DNA of 64,000 nt from positions 1-64,000 of the forward strand of contig NZ_VANS01000005.1 in the NCBI RefSeq assembly GCF_005887615.1. The letters run 5' to 3'. This DNA is from Sulfitobacter sabulilitoris. Its GTDB lineage: Bacteria; Pseudomonadota; Alphaproteobacteria; Rhodobacterales; Rhodobacteraceae. This document shows positions 62,904 through 64,000 of the stretch, one piece after another; the stretch's first letter is position 1; each line of letters begins with the position of its first letter. Under the pieces are notes generated by a model. The model had not been told where the DNA came from, did not search any database, and was given only the letters and a program-made list of their open reading frames with translations. Both the position numbers and the translations under genes were made by a program.

Positions 62904-63854
62904 ATGGATAGCACACCACGGATCACCGCGGCCAGTTGGCTGATGATCGCCGTTCTTGGCCTGACCTGGGGCGGCACCTTCATGGTGACCGAAGTGGCGC
63001 TGACCGGCATCACGCCGTTCTGGCTGGCGGGGGCGCGGATCGGCTTTGCCGCCGCGCTGATGACGCTGATCTGGGGCCTGCGCGGTTTCGCCCTGTTCGA
63101 ACGCCGCCCCACGCGCGGCGACTGGAGCGCGGCGATTGCCATCGGCGCGCTCAGTTCGGCCATACCCTTCATGCTGCTCGCCTGGGGCCAGCAATACGTG
63201 ACCTCGGGGTTCGCGGGGGTGTCGATGGCCGCCGTGGCGTTGATCGTCCTGCCGCTGGCACATTTCCTGGTCCCCGGCGAGGCGCTGAACCTGCGCAAGA
63301 CCATCGGCTTTTTCATCGGCTTCGCCGGGGTGGTCGTGCTGATCGGGGCGCAGGCGTTCGAAAGCACCGGCACCGCGCTGGAAACGCCCGGCCGCATCGC
63401 CTGCGTGTCGGCGGCGTGCTGTTATGCCACCAGTTCGATTCTCATGCGCCGTTTGCCGCCGGTGGATACCATCGGGTTGTCGACGCTGTTGCTGATCATC
63501 GCGACGGCCATCGTGGTGCCGGTGGCGCTGGTGGTCGAAGGGCTGCCGCCCCTGCCTTCGGGCACGATATTGATGGTGCTCGCGTTCCTGGGGCTTGTGC
63601 CCACGGCGGCGGCCAACCTCTTGCGGGTTTCGGTGGTGCGCACGGCGGGGCCGGTGTTCATGTCGCTGGTGAATTACCAGGTGCCCGTGTGGTCCGTGGT
63701 TCTGGGGGCGCTGATCCTCGGCGAGCCGCTGCCGCCCGCACTGATGCTGGCGATGGCGCTGATCCTGACGGGCGTCGGGCTAAGCCAGTATGGCGCGCTG
63801 ACGCGGCTTTTCGCGGCCCGCCGCACCGCGCGCGCAGCCGCTACGCCCCGCTGA
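62904..63854 (+). CDS. EamA-family transporter (DMT superfamily)
   Basis: 316 residues from ATG 62904; the longer frame from 62631 is not expected to be translated. Ten predicted helices in two EamA repeats ([20 protein letters not shown]; then [20 protein letters not shown]). Probably exports a metabolite. Its end overlaps the convergent folP end by 14 bases. Confidence 0.9.
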   Translation: MDSTPRITAASWLMIAVLGLTWGGTFMVTEVALTGITPFWLAGARIGFAAALMTLIWGLRGFALFERRPTRGDWSAAIAIGALSSAIPFMLLAWGQQYVTSGFAGVSMAAVALIVLPLAHFLVPGEALNLRKTIGFFIGFAGVVVLIGAQAFESTGTALETPGRIACVSAACCYATSSILMRRLPPVDTIGLSTLLLIIATAIVVPVALVVEGLPPLPSGTILMVLAFLGLVPTAAANLLRVSVVRTAGPVFMSLVNYQVPVWSVVLGALILGEPLPPALMLAMALILTGVGLSQYGALTRLFAARRTARAAATPR

Positions 63855-64000
63855 CACAGGCCTGCCACAGGGTCAGCGCCTGGCGCGTGTCGGCCACGTC
63901 ATGCACGCGCAGGATCTGGATGCCCTGCGCCACCGCCGCCAGCGCCACCGCCACCGATCCCGGCGCACGGCCCGCGCCATCGCCCCCGCCGCCCAGGGTG
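63841..64000 (-). CDS. folP: Dihydropteroate synthase, C-terminal end (partial)
   Basis: Last 52 codons of a gene running off the right edge, stop TAG at 63841. The reading contains [20 protein letters not shown] followed by [12 protein letters not shown], the end of a dihydropteroate synthase TIM barrel (RVHDVxxTRQA motif, the pABA/pterin site Arg-His). Makes dihydropteroate in folate biosynthesis. Confidence 0.8.
   Translation of the reverse strand, partial: TLGGGGDGAGRAPGSVAVALAAVAQGIQILRVHDVADTRQALTLWQACVSGA

Overview
The window looks like a chromosomal segment of a high-GC alphaproteobacterium, most likely a Rhodobacteraceae (roseobacter-group) member. The reasons are the run SPOR lipoprotein - D,D-carboxypeptidase - tmk - holB - tatD - metallo-hydrolase, the divergent GatB/YqeY - carA pair, a Hint-domain secreted protein, an aa3-type ctaD, and many TRAP/ABC-style catabolic operons. 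No species name can be given from sequence alone.

Layout. (1) 1-6.0 kb: a degraded, lower-GC mobile region abutting the 3' end of a tRNA-Ser(UGA) gene. It holds three IS6-family copies or remnants, nested in a truncated IS110-family transposase, then phage/ICE-like small genes, a 90-residue internally deleted relic of an MmeI-like DNA methyltransferase, a PD-(D/E)XK-like nuclease and AT-rich orphan genes. (2) 6.3-12.8 kb: conserved core genes for cell wall, dTMP, replication clamp loading, and a TatD/MBL pair. (3) 12.9-29.5 kb: a large catabolic cluster. A seven-gene leftward operon (Tat-exported binding protein, two permeases, ATPase, PuuE-like polysaccharide-deacetylase hydrolase, class III CoA-transferase, acyl-CoA dehydrogenase) diverges from a six-gene rightward operon (MmgE/PrpD, cupin, SDR, crotonase, HTD2-type hydratase, malonyl-CoA-synthetase-like ligase). 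A GntR regulator, a CitE-like lyase and an amidase follow on the opposite strand. The set is what one would need to import a nitrogenous or cyclic amide-type compound, open it, load the acid on CoA and cleave it; the substrate is unknown. (4) 30-39 kb: a D-amino-acid-oxidase-type flavoenzyme divergent from an RpiR regulator, a Dpp-type peptide ABC transporter and an MlrC-type M81 metallopeptidase, suggesting use of unusual peptides. (5) 39-44.4 kb: a stress island with an accessory FtsH, three small heat-shock proteins with near-identical ribosome binding sites, and a DegP-type protease. (6) 44.5-64 kb: tRNA-Leu(GAG), DsbA-like protein, lipB, a histidine kinase/response regulator pair, ctaD, carA, a NfrB-like glycosyltransferase with an N-terminal c-di-GMP-type MshEN domain and a CtrA-type box upstream, HAD phosphatase, UbiH-type hydroxylase, class V aminotransferase, Hint protein, two overlapping Lrp regulators divergent from ilvC, an EamA exporter, and the 3' end of folP at the right edge.

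Most interesting points: the catabolic cluster with several enzymes that lack canonical catalytic residues and a CitE gene whose natural start codon reads ATC; the c-di-GMP/CtrA-linked glycosyltransferase; the FtsH-Hsp20x3-DegP proteostasis island; and the decayed defence genes beside tRNA-Ser. No CRISPR array, rRNA or integrase gene was seen.
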